From positions 124,001 through 188,000 of the forward strand of contig NZ_JRKM01000001.1 in assembly GCF_000768065.1 (NCBI RefSeq): 64,000 nt of DNA. Direction: 5' to 3'. The translations under genes were made by a program, and so were the position numbers. Each line of letters starts with the position of its first letter. The first letter of the stretch is position 1. This DNA comes from Aquabacterium sp. NJ1 (lineage in GTDB: Bacteria; Pseudomonadota; Gammaproteobacteria; Burkholderiales; Burkholderiaceae_C). Below the pieces are notes generated by a model. It was not told the origin of the DNA. It did not search any database and was given only the letters and a program-made list of their open reading frames with translations. This document shows positions 1-7,920 of the stretch, one piece after another.

Positions 1-1
1 C

Positions 2-523
2 GGACGCTTCCACTATGGGGAGGATGGCGAAAAAGGCTGGCTGCTGTGGGAGGTGGATGCCTCGTCAGCGGTCTGCACTCTGCAGCCGACACCGGCTCGG
101 CGGACGGTGGACATCGTGTTTGATGGCAAGCCTGACCTCGACACTTTGCGGGATGCAGTTGCTCAGAAAGATGTTGCGGGGGCGTTCGTGCGTGTCCGGT
201 GGACGGTGGCAGACGAAGATCGCCACGCGGTCAATCACGAGGCCATTCAGCAGGCGCTGGGGACGGCTGCCGAGGTCAAGCTGGAGGGGCGCATCGTGCC
301 GGTGGTGCGCACCAGGGCTGCCGGCATTTCGCAGTTGTCCAGCCTGGAGCAGAAGGTGACGGCGTGGGCGCAGGTAACCGGTGTGATGGTCGCGCCGATG
401 TTGGCTTGTCTGGCGGACCTGACGGGCGAACAGCCCAGCGTGATTGCGGATCGGGTGCTGAGCACCATGAGCAGTGAGCCATGCACGGACCAGTGCAAAG
501 AGGCGGCGTGCGCAGCAGGCTGA
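2..523 (+). CDS. SbcD-type DNA repair exonuclease, 3' part (partial)
   Basis: The reading frame is open from the first bases, so this is the C-terminal 173 residues of a gene that starts outside the window. The segment has the look of the cap region that follows the metallophosphoesterase domain of SbcD/Mre11-like nucleases: it opens with GRFHYGEDGEKGW, continues with a 'tPARRTVDIVFDG' strand, and ends in a helical tail with three cysteines. The catalytic metallophosphoesterase motifs would lie upstream and cannot be seen. The identification leans on the SbcC-type ATPase encoded about 1.1 kb downstream on the same strand, the usual partner in a nuclease-ATPase complex that trims DNA ends and hairpins. 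Unusually, a transporter gene on the opposite strand separates the two partners. Confidence 0.6.
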   Translation, partial: GRFHYGEDGEKGWLLWEVDASSAVCTLQPTPARRTVDIVFDGKPDLDTLRDAVAQKDVAGAFVRVRWTVADEDRHAVNHEAIQQALGTAAEVKLEGRIVPVVRTRAAGISQLSSLEQKVTAWAQVTGVMVAPMLACLADLTGEQPSVIADRVLSTMSSEPCTDQCKEAACAAG

Positions 524-632
524 TTGCATGTCTGGCTCATGCCGATGACGCTAGATGCCGGACCAAAGACATGTGTTGATGTTTGATCCATGCACCCCAA
601 ATCTGGCCAGAAGCGCAGCTTTTGACGGGGGC

Positions 633-1433
633 TCACTTGGCGTGCATGAAGGTCTTGACTGCGGATATCAGCAGTATCACCCCCAGGCCAAAGGTCAGTG
701 CTCCAGTTGGCACCAGGCCTAGCATGAGGCCGCCCGTCGCTGCACCAAGGATTGAGCCCATCGACATCCAACGCAGAAGTGATCCTTCTGCTCGCAGCAC
801 TTTGAACGAATCGGACTGTCGGTAGCGTGCAAAGCCCACCACCATGGTTGGCAGGCTCACGCACAAAGACAGGCTCCCGGCCAGTTTGACGTCCAAGCCA
901 TAGAGCAGCACGATGGTGGGAATCAACAGTTCCCCGCCTGCCACACCGAGCAGCGCAGCCACGATGCCAATGAGCAAACCTGCTGCCACACCGGCAGCAA
1001 ATTGAGTTGCCGTGTTCGCAAACAAGGCACCGTCCGCGTGCAATCCCCAGGTGCTTTCGACCAGCATCAACATGGCCAGGCCAGCCAGCAGGATCATGAT
1101 GATTCGATCAAGCCACGCCCGAGACATGGTGATGGCATGGCCAGCAGCCCACCAAGCGCCGATCAAAGAGCCTGTCAGCAAGTTGATGACGACGCCTTGG
1201 TGGTCAACCAGCGAGTCGAGCGATATCGACTTGAGCCTGAACAGCAAGGCCACGCTCACAACCACCAAGCTCATGGCCTTGTTGAGGATCACGGCTTCCA
1301 AGGTGCCGAGTTTGAACAAACCGACAAGCACGGGTAGCCGAAACTCCGCGCCTCCAAGTCCGATCAGGCCACCAAGGCAACCAATCAGGGAGCCGACTGT
1401 GAGACTTTGAATTTTCCTGTTGATCTGAGGCAT
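633..1433 (-). CDS. TauE/SafE (TSUP) family membrane transporter
   Basis: A 266-residue, very hydrophobic protein with about eight predicted membrane segments. The two halves carry the repeated glycine-rich motif of the sulfite exporter family: GCLGGLIGLGGAEFRLP near the N-terminus and VAALLGVAGGELLIPT in the second half. Family members export small anions such as sulfite or organosulfur compounds across the inner membrane; the substrate here cannot be read from sequence. The ATG at 1433 places the first membrane segment at the expected position; an in-frame ATG at 1511 would add 26 hydrophilic residues, and neither has a clear ribosome site. It sits convergent to the sbcD-like gene and divergent from the sbcC-like gene, so it interrupts that pair. 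Confidence 0.8.
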   Translation of the reverse strand: MPQINRKIQSLTVGSLIGCLGGLIGLGGAEFRLPVLVGLFKLGTLEAVILNKAMSLVVVSVALLFRLKSISLDSLVDHQGVVINLLTGSLIGAWWAAGHAITMSRAWLDRIIMILLAGLAMLMLVESTWGLHADGALFANTATQFAAGVAAGLLIGIVAALLGVAGGELLIPTIVLLYGLDVKLAGSLSLCVSLPTMVVGFARYRQSDSFKVLRAEGSLLRWMSMGSILGAATGGLMLGLVPTGALTFGLGVILLISAVKTFMHAK

Positions 1434-1478
1434 GCCGTTTTCGTTCACGTGGGACGTATTCGCAGATTGTTTGGTTCT

Positions 1479-1491
1479 CGACAAATTGTCG
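1479..1491. promoter_or_regulatory. Inverted repeat between divergent transporter and sbcC-like genes
   Basis: CGACAA and TTGTCG flank a single A, giving a perfect 6-bp inverted repeat in the gap between the divergent TSUP and sbcC-like starts. It could be an operator, but no regulator can be named and short palindromes arise by chance. Confidence 0.2.
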
Positions 1492-1626
1492 TCGAACCGC
1501 GCTATTGCCATGATTGAAGCATGTGCTGTGCCGGGCCTATTGATTTGCGAAGATGCTCGCCCGCATTGGGGTTGACGCCGCGCAGTTCCGTCGGAAACTG
1601 GTTTCAGCAATCCGCTGGAGCAAACC

Positions 1627-4113
1627 ATGCAACCACTCAAACTCACCCTCAAGGGCTTTCGGGGCATCCGTGATGGCCTGGGGCAGGACGTGTTGACGCT
1701 GGACTTCGAGCGCTTGGCCGATGGTGCTGAACTCGTCGCCATTGCCGGTGCCAACGGGCGGGGCAAGACCACGTTGATGGACAACATGCACCCCTATCTG
1801 ACGATGCCATCACGTGCGGCCCTGAGCGGTCCCGGCGGCTTTTCCTACTACGACCATGTCTGCCTGCCGGAAAACGAGAAGGATCTGACTTGGTCACATG
1901 AAGGCCGGTGCTATCGATCCCAAGTGGTGATCCGGCTCAATGGACGCCGAAAGACCGAGGCCTATTTGCATGCGCTCACTGATGCGGGCCAGTGGCGCCC
2001 CGTCTGTCTCGACGATGGTCTGGTGTCCGACGGCAAGGTCGAGACCTACACCCGCTGTGTGGAGGCTATTTGTGGCAGCGCTGATACCTTCTTCACCTCG
2101 GCGTTCTCGGCCCAAGGCAAGCGCCAGCTCAGCACCTACCGCAATGCCGAGATCAAGAGCTTGCTGTCCGACTTGCTCGGCCAGGAGGAAATCCGTGCCC
2201 TGGGACAAAAGGCCAATGACACTGCCAAACTGATCAAGGCCGGGCTGTCGGCCATCAGGCAGGAGTTGGCCGGGTTGGATGCGGAGCAGGTTCGTCTGGA
2301 CGTCGGGCTGCATCGCTTGCAAGGTGCATCTGACCGCGTTGCGCAGGCCTTGCTTGAGCGACAACAAGCGCAGCAGGCGCTGGATGGACATCGGGTTTGC
2401 CATGCCCGCTTGCAGGCTCAACGGGATCAGTCCCAGAGCACCGAGGCGCGACGTGCGCAGTTGCTTGAGGAGCGCAAGGCGCTGATCGCTGCAGGCACGC
2501 AAGCCATTGAGGGGCTCAAAGCTCAGGAGCAGGATGCCTTGCAGGGCCTGGAGCGCTTGGCGCAACGCATCACCAGTCGGCGAGCGCAAGCGCAGTCTAG
2601 GCAGAGCGCGCTCATGCAATCACGTCGCCAGTGCCTGAACGTGCTCGAAGAAGCTGGTGCGGTCCAGCGTGCGGCACATCGCTTGCCTCTGGCCGAACTG
2701 GTGCTGAGTGCCAGGCAACAGGGAATCGTTGTGTGCCGACAGCAGGTGCAGGCGATGAGGGATGCGCAGGCCACGGAACGGCTGCTGGTGCAGAAGCTCG
2801 CCAGCATAGAGTTGGAGGCGGGCAGGGCGGCTTTGAAGGCCCAGGAGTTGGCGCACCGATTTGGCCTGGTCGGTGAGGTGCCTTGTGCGGGCACCGATCT
2901 GCAAGGGCAATGCAAGCTGCTGGGGGATGCGCATGAAGCCCAGACCCTGATGCCCAGCGCGCAAGGCCAGATCAGCCGCCTGGCGCAGGACAAGGCCCTG
3001 GCAGAACAGGAACTGTTCCAGATCCGCCATCGGTGCGAAGAGCTGGCCCAGGCGCCTCAAGCGCTGGCGCGGGCCGAACGCTTGGCCGACATGGCTCGAA
3101 CACGGGTGTCCCGCTGGTCGCTGCTGGCGACCAGGGCGGGCCAGATCACCCAAGCCCGCGCCGCCTTGCAGGCCATTGAGCTTGAACTGTCCTCATTGGC
3201 GGCAGAGCTTGGCCGGGCCGAAGGCAACGAGACGACCGAAGAGCAAGCCGAGCGCCAACAGATCGAGACCACACGCCAGCGCATCGCGCAGGCCCTGGTG
3301 CAACAGGCGCAGCATTTCCGGGAGGCGCTCAATCGCCTGGACGCGGTGCTTCACGGTTTGCCAGCGCCCTTTGACCATCAGATGCTGGCCGCCGCCGCCC
3401 AGGCTGAGGCCCAAGCGCGCCTGGCCTTGTCCACCGCAGAACAAGCCCACCTGGCCGCCGAGCGCAATGCCCAGTCCAGGATTGAATTGACGGCTCAGGC
3501 GCGGGCCCTGGCTGATCGGCGTGTGCAGGTGCAGTCCGGCATGGCCCGAGCGGAGGACAGCTTGGGAAGTTGGAACCTGTTTGCCCGGTGCATGAGCAAC
3601 GATGGCCTGATCGCCCTGGCCATTGACGATGCAGGACCGGCTCTGTCTGGCTTGGCCAATGACTTGCTGCTGGCCTGTTATGGCCCTCGCTTCACCGTGT
3701 CCATCCTCACGCTGGTGGAGACAGGCAAGGGCGAGCAACGCGAGGGCTTTGACATCGTCGTGCACGACGGCGAGTTGGGGGACAGCAAGAGCCTGGGTCT
3801 GATGAGCGGAGGGGAGCGCGTGTGGGTCAACGAGTGCCTGACGCGGGCGGTGGCGCTGTACCTGGCACAGCACGCAGGCAGGCGCTACGACGCCTTGTTT
3901 TCTGACGAAGCTGATGGGGCGCTGGACCCGGAGCGTAAACGCATGTTCATGGCCATGAAGCGCCAGGTGCTGCGTGTGGGCGGCTACCAGCGGGAGTTTT
4001 TTGTGTCGCAAACGCCGGAGTTGACCGCCATGGCTGACGCCGTGATCGACCTGGATGCGATGTGCGATCACGGGCTGACAGAGGATGGCCCAAAAAAGTG
4101 GGCGTCGGCCTGA
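1627..4113 (+). CDS. SbcC/Rad50-type SMC-like ATPase
   Basis: An 828-residue ABC-type ATPase of the SbcC/Rad50 class. The Walker A motif GANGRGKTT lies at residues 41-49. The signature motif LMSGGER is near 725-731, and the Walker B with DEADGALD starts at D760. Between the two ATPase halves is a long Ala/Gln/Glu/Arg-rich region typical of coiled coil. In Rad50 the coil apex carries a CxxC zinc hook; here the only candidate is C420 and C429, spaced CX8C, so metal-mediated pairing is uncertain. The protein is shorter than E. coli SbcC (about 1,050 residues). The ATG at 1627 fits because the N-terminus begins right at the 'LKLTLKGFRGI' strand that opens this ATPase fold. It probably works with the SbcD-like nuclease whose gene ends at 523. 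Confidence 0.85.
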   Translation: MQPLKLTLKGFRGIRDGLGQDVLTLDFERLADGAELVAIAGANGRGKTTLMDNMHPYLTMPSRAALSGPGGFSYYDHVCLPENEKDLTWSHEGRCYRSQVVIRLNGRRKTEAYLHALTDAGQWRPVCLDDGLVSDGKVETYTRCVEAICGSADTFFTSAFSAQGKRQLSTYRNAEIKSLLSDLLGQEEIRALGQKANDTAKLIKAGLSAIRQELAGLDAEQVRLDVGLHRLQGASDRVAQALLERQQAQQALDGHRVCHARLQAQRDQSQSTEARRAQLLEERKALIAAGTQAIEGLKAQEQDALQGLERLAQRITSRRAQAQSRQSALMQSRRQCLNVLEEAGAVQRAAHRLPLAELVLSARQQGIVVCRQQVQAMRDAQATERLLVQKLASIELEAGRAALKAQELAHRFGLVGEVPCAGTDLQGQCKLLGDAHEAQTLMPSAQGQISRLAQDKALAEQELFQIRHRCEELAQAPQALARAERLADMARTRVSRWSLLATRAGQITQARAALQAIELELSSLAAELGRAEGNETTEEQAERQQIETTRQRIAQALVQQAQHFREALNRLDAVLHGLPAPFDHQMLAAAAQAEAQARLALSTAEQAHLAAERNAQSRIELTAQARALADRRVQVQSGMARAEDSLGSWNLFARCMSNDGLIALAIDDAGPALSGLANDLLLACYGPRFTVSILTLVETGKGEQREGFDIVVHDGELGDSKSLGLMSGGERVWVNECLTRAVALYLAQHAGRRYDALFSDEADGALDPERKRMFMAMKRQVLRVGGYQREFFVSQTPELTAMADAVIDLDAMCDHGLTEDGPKKWASA

Positions 4114-4136
4114 TGGCGCGACGCCCAGGTTGGGGG

Positions 4137-4442
4137 TCACAGGGGGGCGGTGTCTTCGAAGATGGGCAGGCCGTCCACGATGGCCGCATCGCTGTCGAAT
4201 TTGAGCCAGACGATGCCAGCCAACCTGGCCGCTTCGAAGATCATGGCCATGTCGCTCTCTGCGGGCACCGTGTAGGGTGGAGCGCCCACGTAGACGAAAC
4301 CGCCATAGTCGTTCGGGTACACATTGACCGACAGATTGTCATTGGCCAACTTTTGGCGTGTGGTGGCCGTCAGGTGGCAGATCGACAGGGCGGCGAGAGG
4401 CTCAACCAGTTCCAACAATCTGGTCGCGATGATGTTATCCAA
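4137..4442 (-). CDS. Small DUF5983-like protein
   Basis: A 101-residue acidic protein. The C-terminal segment, with the pattern 'WLKFDSDAAIVDGLPIFED', resembles the DUF5983 family of short proteins found on plasmids and integrative elements; I recall this pattern and could not confirm it. The start is a TTG at 4442, chosen because AAGGAG lies seven bases upstream and there is no suitable ATG. It follows radC by about 60 bases on the same strand, so the two are probably co-transcribed. Function is unknown. Confidence 0.6.
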   Translation of the reverse strand: MDNIIATRLLELVEPLAALSICHLTATTRQKLANDNLSVNVYPNDYGGFVYVGAPPYTVPAESDMAMIFEAARLAGIVWLKFDSDAAIVDGLPIFEDTAPL

Positions 4443-4502
4443 GGCGGACTCCTTCGTGGCAAGAATGAGGCTGTGCCATGCGGGCTTGGGTGGCGGGAGT
4501 AT

Positions 4503-5084
4503 TCACAGTAAACCCTGTTCCGCAAAAGACAGGACGCGGTCACCTCCCACGATGAAGTGATCGAGCACGCGCACATCCACCATCATCAAAGAGGATTTCA
4601 ACGTCTGGGTCAAGAGCTCATCTGCACTGCTCGGAGACAATTGACCGCTCGGGTGGTTGTGTGCCAACAGCACAGCCGCCGCGTTGTGGGCCAGCGCGTT
4701 TTTAACCACTTCGCGCGGGTAAACCGAGGTCTGGGTCAGCGTGCCCCGGAACAGCTCTTCGGCCTCGATCAGGACTTGCTGCGCGTCGAGGTACAGCACC
4801 AGGAACACTTCGTGCTCCAGCCCGGCGCAGTACATGCTCAGCCAGTCTTTCACAATCTTGGGCGATGCCATGACTGGGCCTTCCAGCATCTTGGCGCGCA
4901 TGTCGCGCAGCAGCAGTTCGCGTGCGACGCTGAGTTTGTAGGCCAGGTCGGGGGGAGCGTGCTCAAAGGCCTGGTATGTCGCTGCAGCATCGCAGGCGCA
5001 TGGCAAAGGGAGTGGGGCTTGGCGCACAGGTGCGGCGAGTAACTCGCTGACCAGTTCGGCACTGGACAAGTGGGTGACATTCAC
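4503..5084 (-). CDS. radC: RadC-family JAB/MPN domain protein
   Basis: A 193-residue RadC-type protein with the metalloprotease-like JAB motif. HNHPSG (H142 and H144) is followed by D155, and an upstream acidic residue in 'LEHEVF' could complete the site. RadC-like proteins of this short form are common on integrative elements and plasmids; their biochemical role is unsettled despite the old 'DNA repair' label. The GTG at 5084 is chosen because AAGGAG lies six bases upstream of it. An earlier in-frame GTG at 5099 would place that ribosome site inside the coding region. The mRNA leader upstream carries a conserved inverted-repeat element (5111-5155) shared with two other genes of this cluster. 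Confidence 0.9.
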   Translation of the reverse strand: MNVTHLSSAELVSELLAAPVRQAPLPLPCACDAAATYQAFEHAPPDLAYKLSVARELLLRDMRAKMLEGPVMASPKIVKDWLSMYCAGLEHEVFLVLYLDAQQVLIEAEELFRGTLTQTSVYPREVVKNALAHNAAAVLLAHNHPSGQLSPSSADELLTQTLKSSLMMVDVRVLDHFIVGGDRVLSFAEQGLL

Positions 5085-5110
5085 GGATTTCTCCTTCACA
5101 AAAAGGAAAA

Positions 5111-5155
5111 GCGGGAACGTCCTGTCCCGAGGGGATGGAGGTTCCCGCTCGGGAT
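5111..5155 (-). promoter_or_regulatory. Structured 5' leader of radC, copy 1 of a repeated leader element
   Basis: On the minus strand the leader contains GCGGGAAC and its complement GTTCCCGC, flanking a TCCCC..CGGGA block, ending just upstream of the ribosome site. The same ordered blocks occur before the genes starting at 7372 and 7849. The context and arrangement resemble the published radC RNA motif (Weinberg and colleagues, 2017), a candidate cis-regulatory RNA on mobile elements. I could not run a covariance search, so the match is by memory and context. Confidence 0.5.
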
Positions 5156-5185
5156 GTGCTGACGCGAGGACAGCACGGGCAATGA

Positions 5186-5207
5186 GGCAGGTGACGACTG
5201 CGACGCC
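5186..5207. repeat. 22-bp dispersed repeat, copy 1
   Basis: The sequence GGCAGGT, any base, ACGACTGCGACGCC occurs here, at 8056-8077 and at 31071-31092, all in the same orientation and all in gene-poor stretches. Only the eighth base differs (G, C, A). This copy lies 31 bp beyond the radC leader element. Confidence 0.7.
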
Positions 5208-5474
5208 GACTCAGGGTCGGAGCGCATTCCGCGATGGAATGCAGGTAGCGATGGGCAGTTTGTCGTGATGGTGAGAAGCGTTCAAGCCTTGACCGCTGCA
5301 TGCCATGTACAAGGGGCGGCGGAATCGGGGCGTTGCGGAATGCACGCCTGGGTGACAGCTGGATATCACCTGAAGTTCAGTACAGAAATCTTGTTTCAGT
5401 GGGTGGCCAAAGCCGTGACATGGGCCTGAAATTTCGCCAAGATGGCGACTCGAACCCATGCCACGAGCACGACC
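5208..5474. other. Gene-free stretch upstream of radC
   Basis: This stretch separates the divergent radC leader and the small gene at 5475. Apart from nested short hairpins near 5420-5460 (CGCCA/TGGCG inside ATGGG/CCCAT) I see no gene or clear promoter. Confidence 0.3.
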
Positions 5475-5690
5475 ATGATCCGTTTTGGCCCCCACATCCG
5501 GCTCACTCGGCGAGAGACGGAGCGCTTCAAGCTGATCACCGACCTAGAGCCTGTCGGCATCCGCACGCTGGCTGACCTGGATGCCTACATCGCGCAATGC
5601 AAGGCGCACTATTGGGGCGTCTCCAGGGACACCCAGTTTCTGCATTGGCTGATCGATCGGGAGTACCAGAAATGCCGTTCAGCGGCGTAG
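5475..5690 (+). CDS. Hypothetical protein, 71 residues
   Basis: A short open frame with a protein-like composition: an N-terminal 'MIRFGPHIRLTRRE' strand-helix stretch, then a charged helical region ending in 'WLIDREYQKCRSAA'. An in-frame ATG at 5442 would add eleven residues of unlikely composition. It is the only plus-strand gene in a run of minus-strand genes and lacks a strong ribosome site, so it is less certain than its neighbours. No family recognised. Confidence 0.5.
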   Translation: MIRFGPHIRLTRRETERFKLITDLEPVGIRTLADLDAYIAQCKAHYWGVSRDTQFLHWLIDREYQKCRSAA

Positions 5691-5715
5691 CAACCGCACA
5701 CCGCCTGGTGGTTCA

Positions 5716-6387
5716 TCAAGCAAAGACACGTGGCTCGATGGTGGCACCGCGCATGAAAGCCAGGTAGGCGGCGGCCTTGCCGATGTCCGCGAAACAAGCG
5801 ATGGCATCGCTGCCTCGCCTCACGGCCCATGGCAGGTCCGGGCATTCATTGGGCGACAGGCTCAAATTGGCCTCGCGATAGGCTGGGTGCCGATACGGTG
5901 TGTCGCCGGTCTGCCAGTCCACCAGGCACAGGATGCAGTCGCTCAAGATAGCGCCGCCGCCTGACTCGCCAGGCTCGACCAGCAGGGGGATTTTGAGCAT
6001 GCCGCCAGATCGACCAATGCGGCCGACCACGCCATGCTCATCAAGCCACGGTTCACCCGTGGCGAGGTCGCCAAGTATCAGGCGGATCTTCTCGCCAGTT
6101 CGGCGATAGGACTCCAGCACCTTGGCCGCTTTGGGGGAGGTCCCGGGCGCAAAGTAGGTGCGTTGACTCAGTGGGGAGCGGCCCCATGCGGCTGTGGCCG
6201 TCAGGTATTTCTGATAGCCCGCCAGCGTGGCGTAGTCGCCTGGCGCAAAGGCGAGGTGGCTTTGGTCGAGTTGCTGTGCGATCTGGTTGGCATGATCGCG
6301 AGCATTGTCAAAGCCAAAGCAACTGTGGCCTGATTGCTCCGTGATGACATAGAGCTTTTGCTCCAGGTTGAGAGTGACGGTGGCCAT
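5716..6387 (-). CDS. Hypothetical protein, 223 residues
   Basis: A soluble protein with no signal peptide or membrane segment. It contains a distinctive central stretch, 'GVVGRIGRSGGMLKIPLLVEPGESGGG', followed by a cysteine-containing segment and a conserved-looking 'TPYRHPAYREANLSL'. The ATG at 6387 is preceded by AAGGAA at good spacing; an upstream extension exists but lacks a ribosome site. It lies between small genes in the radC cluster, all on the minus strand, so it is likely cargo or maintenance baggage of the mobile element. I do not recognise the family. Confidence 0.7.
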   Translation of the reverse strand: MATVTLNLEQKLYVITEQSGHSCFGFDNARDHANQIAQQLDQSHLAFAPGDYATLAGYQKYLTATAAWGRSPLSQRTYFAPGTSPKAAKVLESYRRTGEKIRLILGDLATGEPWLDEHGVVGRIGRSGGMLKIPLLVEPGESGGGAILSDCILCLVDWQTGDTPYRHPAYREANLSLSPNECPDLPWAVRRGSDAIACFADIGKAAAYLAFMRGATIEPRVFA

Positions 6388-6461
6388 GAGGATTCCTTCT
6401 GTGGAAGCCTGGGGACGCACCGCCGCTCGGGCCGTGGCCCCGCAGGCGTGTTGGGTTGGTG

Positions 6462-6692
6462 TCAGCCTTGCGCGGCCAACCGGATGGGGGGCTGATCGCA
6501 GACGCGGTCCACCACCTGGCTTTGTTGCAGGTGCTCCAACTTCAGCAACAGTGCATGGGCATGCGCGCTGTCATCGCCTGCCAGGCGAGGTTGAAGAGCC
6601 TGCACTTCTTTGATCAGCAAGCGCAGTTCCTGCACGATGGCCCGGTGGGCACGCTTCTCGATGGCGCACAAGGCGTCGGTTGCAGTGGTCAT
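6462..6692 (-). CDS. Small helical hypothetical protein, 76 residues
   Basis: Predicted almost wholly helical, with heptad-like Leu/Ala spacing ('LRLLIKEVQALQPRLAGDD...ALLLKLEHLQQSQ'), so a short coiled coil is likely. The ATG at 6692 has AAGGAA a few bases upstream. It is followed about 75 bases later by the next minus-strand gene. No family recognised. Confidence 0.6.
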   Translation of the reverse strand: MTTATDALCAIEKRAHRAIVQELRLLIKEVQALQPRLAGDDSAHAHALLLKLEHLQQSQVVDRVCDQPPIRLAAQG

Positions 6693-6865
6693 GAGGAAAT
6701 TCCTTCCATGGGAGTGCCGCACTGCCTATAGGGCAGATGCTGGCGAAATGGGGGAGGACGCGGCATGCACCACCTGGAGGTGGGCATGCGCGTTGGTCGA
6801 TCTGGGCTGGGCCAGGGTGGTGGGCCCGGCACGGTGAATACGCGGTGGTCTCGCCGTGCGGGGAA

Positions 6866-7372
6866 TCAGGCTGTGTGAGGCACAGCATTGGGCTTTGACA
6901 ACTCGCTCGACATCGCGGATGGCTCGTCCTTGGGCTCAGGAGCTTTGGCCTCAAACGACGATTGAGCCTGGGCAAACTCCGGCGCCTTCTTCAGGCGCTT
7001 GACTTGGGGTGCTGCCGGTTCGTTGGCCGTGGGTGGCAGGCATTCAACGGCGATGTCGCCGCCTTGGCGCAGCACTTGTCGAAGTGCCAAAGCTGGCGCA
7101 ACAAAAACGCCATGAAACAGCCAACGCACGAACTGACCGATGCGCCTGTTGCGTGCGGCTGTGGCTTTGTGCGTCCGCAGGGACTGCTTGCAGCACAGGT
7201 ACAGGGCCAGGTGGTTACGCTTCATCAGCGGATCAGCTTCCAACTGGGCCATGACTTCGGCGGCTATGACGGGGTCCTGGCCCACTCGGCGGTAAAAGCC
7301 CATCCAGGCGCGAGACTCTTCAATCTCGACACAGGTGCGTTTTGGGCGAACGCGGGACACTTCATGGTTCAT
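6866..7372 (-). CDS. Hypothetical protein with membrane-associating segment, 168 residues
   Basis: The N-terminal half is charged and contains the segment 'SRAWMGFYRRVGQDPVIAAEVMAQLEADP'. In the middle a hydrophobic stretch, 'FVRWLFHGVFVAPALALRQVL', could be a membrane or amphipathic helix. The C-terminal 60 residues are Pro/Ala/Glu-rich and probably unstructured. The ATG at 7372 is preceded by TGGAG. The leader region contains copy 2 of the structured leader element also found before radC, implying shared regulation. No family recognised. Confidence 0.65.
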   Translation of the reverse strand: MNHEVSRVRPKRTCVEIEESRAWMGFYRRVGQDPVIAAEVMAQLEADPLMKRNHLALYLCCKQSLRTHKATAARNRRIGQFVRWLFHGVFVAPALALRQVLRQGGDIAVECLPPTANEPAAPQVKRLKKAPEFAQAQSSFEAKAPEPKDEPSAMSSELSKPNAVPHTA

Positions 7373-7390
7373 GGTGTGAACTCCAGAAAG

Positions 7391-7440
7391 GAGGAGGGCA
7401 CACCTATCCCGACGGGGAGACGGTGGACTCCCCATGGGTT
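7391..7440 (-). promoter_or_regulatory. Structured leader, copy 2
   Basis: Plus-strand blocks GAGGG, TATCCCGACGGGGA and ACTCCCCATGGG match in order and spacing the blocks of copies 1 and 3. On the minus strand GGGGAG can pair with CTCCCC. It lies in the 5' leader of the gene starting at 7372. Confidence 0.45.
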
Positions 7441-7672
7441 GCGTGGAGGTGCAGCACAGCCGAATGGCTGAAGCACATGAAAGACGGTTCACATCCCATG
7501 AAGTCGAGGGCTCCCGACAATCGGGCTCGGCTTCAATGGGATGCGAACGCGGGCGGGCACAAGGCGGGCGAGACCATGCAGGTCAGCGCTTCGCTTCGTG
7601 TTCGACCCGAACTGCGGGCGAGGTCAATCGCCACGGTATCGATGTGCTGATGCTGGACCACGGTCAAGTGGT

Positions 7673-7849
7673 TCAGGCGGCAGCACGGTAGGCCACGAAC
7701 TGTTCAACCTGTCGTGAGGCAGGCAGCGCAGGCTTCAGCAGTGCGGGTAGCACTGCAGGACGAATCATGGACTCGCGGGCAAGCCCGGAGCCCCCCAATA
7801 GCACGCAGATGGCGCGCGTTTCCCTTGTCGCATGAGGGCATGCGTTCAT
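7673..7849 (-). CDS. Small protein, 58 residues, with conserved-type leader
   Basis: A short frame from ATG 7849 to TGA 7673. The main support is upstream: AAGGAG at ideal spacing and copy 3 of the leader element also found before radC. The product starts MNACPHATRETRAICVLLGG and has a Pro/Leu/Ala-rich middle. No family can be named. Composition alone would not justify a call, but the leader and ribosome site argue it is translated. It is the first gene of the minus-strand run that leads toward radC. Confidence 0.5.
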   Translation of the reverse strand: MNACPHATRETRAICVLLGGSGLARESMIRPAVLPALLKPALPASRQVEQFVAYRAAA

Positions 7850-7872
7850 GACGTTCTCCTTCAGGGTGTGAA

Positions 7873-7920
7873 GGGGAACGCCTCGTCCCGATGGGGAACA
7901 TGGTTCCCCAACTTGGGATG
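7873..7920 (-). promoter_or_regulatory. Structured leader, copy 3
   Basis: Two copies of GGGGAAC (7873-7879 and 7893-7899) and one GTTCCCC (7903-7909) on the plus strand allow two alternative pairings in the minus-strand transcript, a feature expected of a switching leader. Blocks match copies 1 and 2 in order. It lies just upstream of the ribosome site for the 58-residue gene. Confidence 0.5.

Noticed and set aside
5440-5465. tRNA-like T-arm sequence (GGGTTCGAGTC on the minus strand)
   Set aside because: The flanking bases do not form the T stem and no anticodon or acceptor arm can be drawn.
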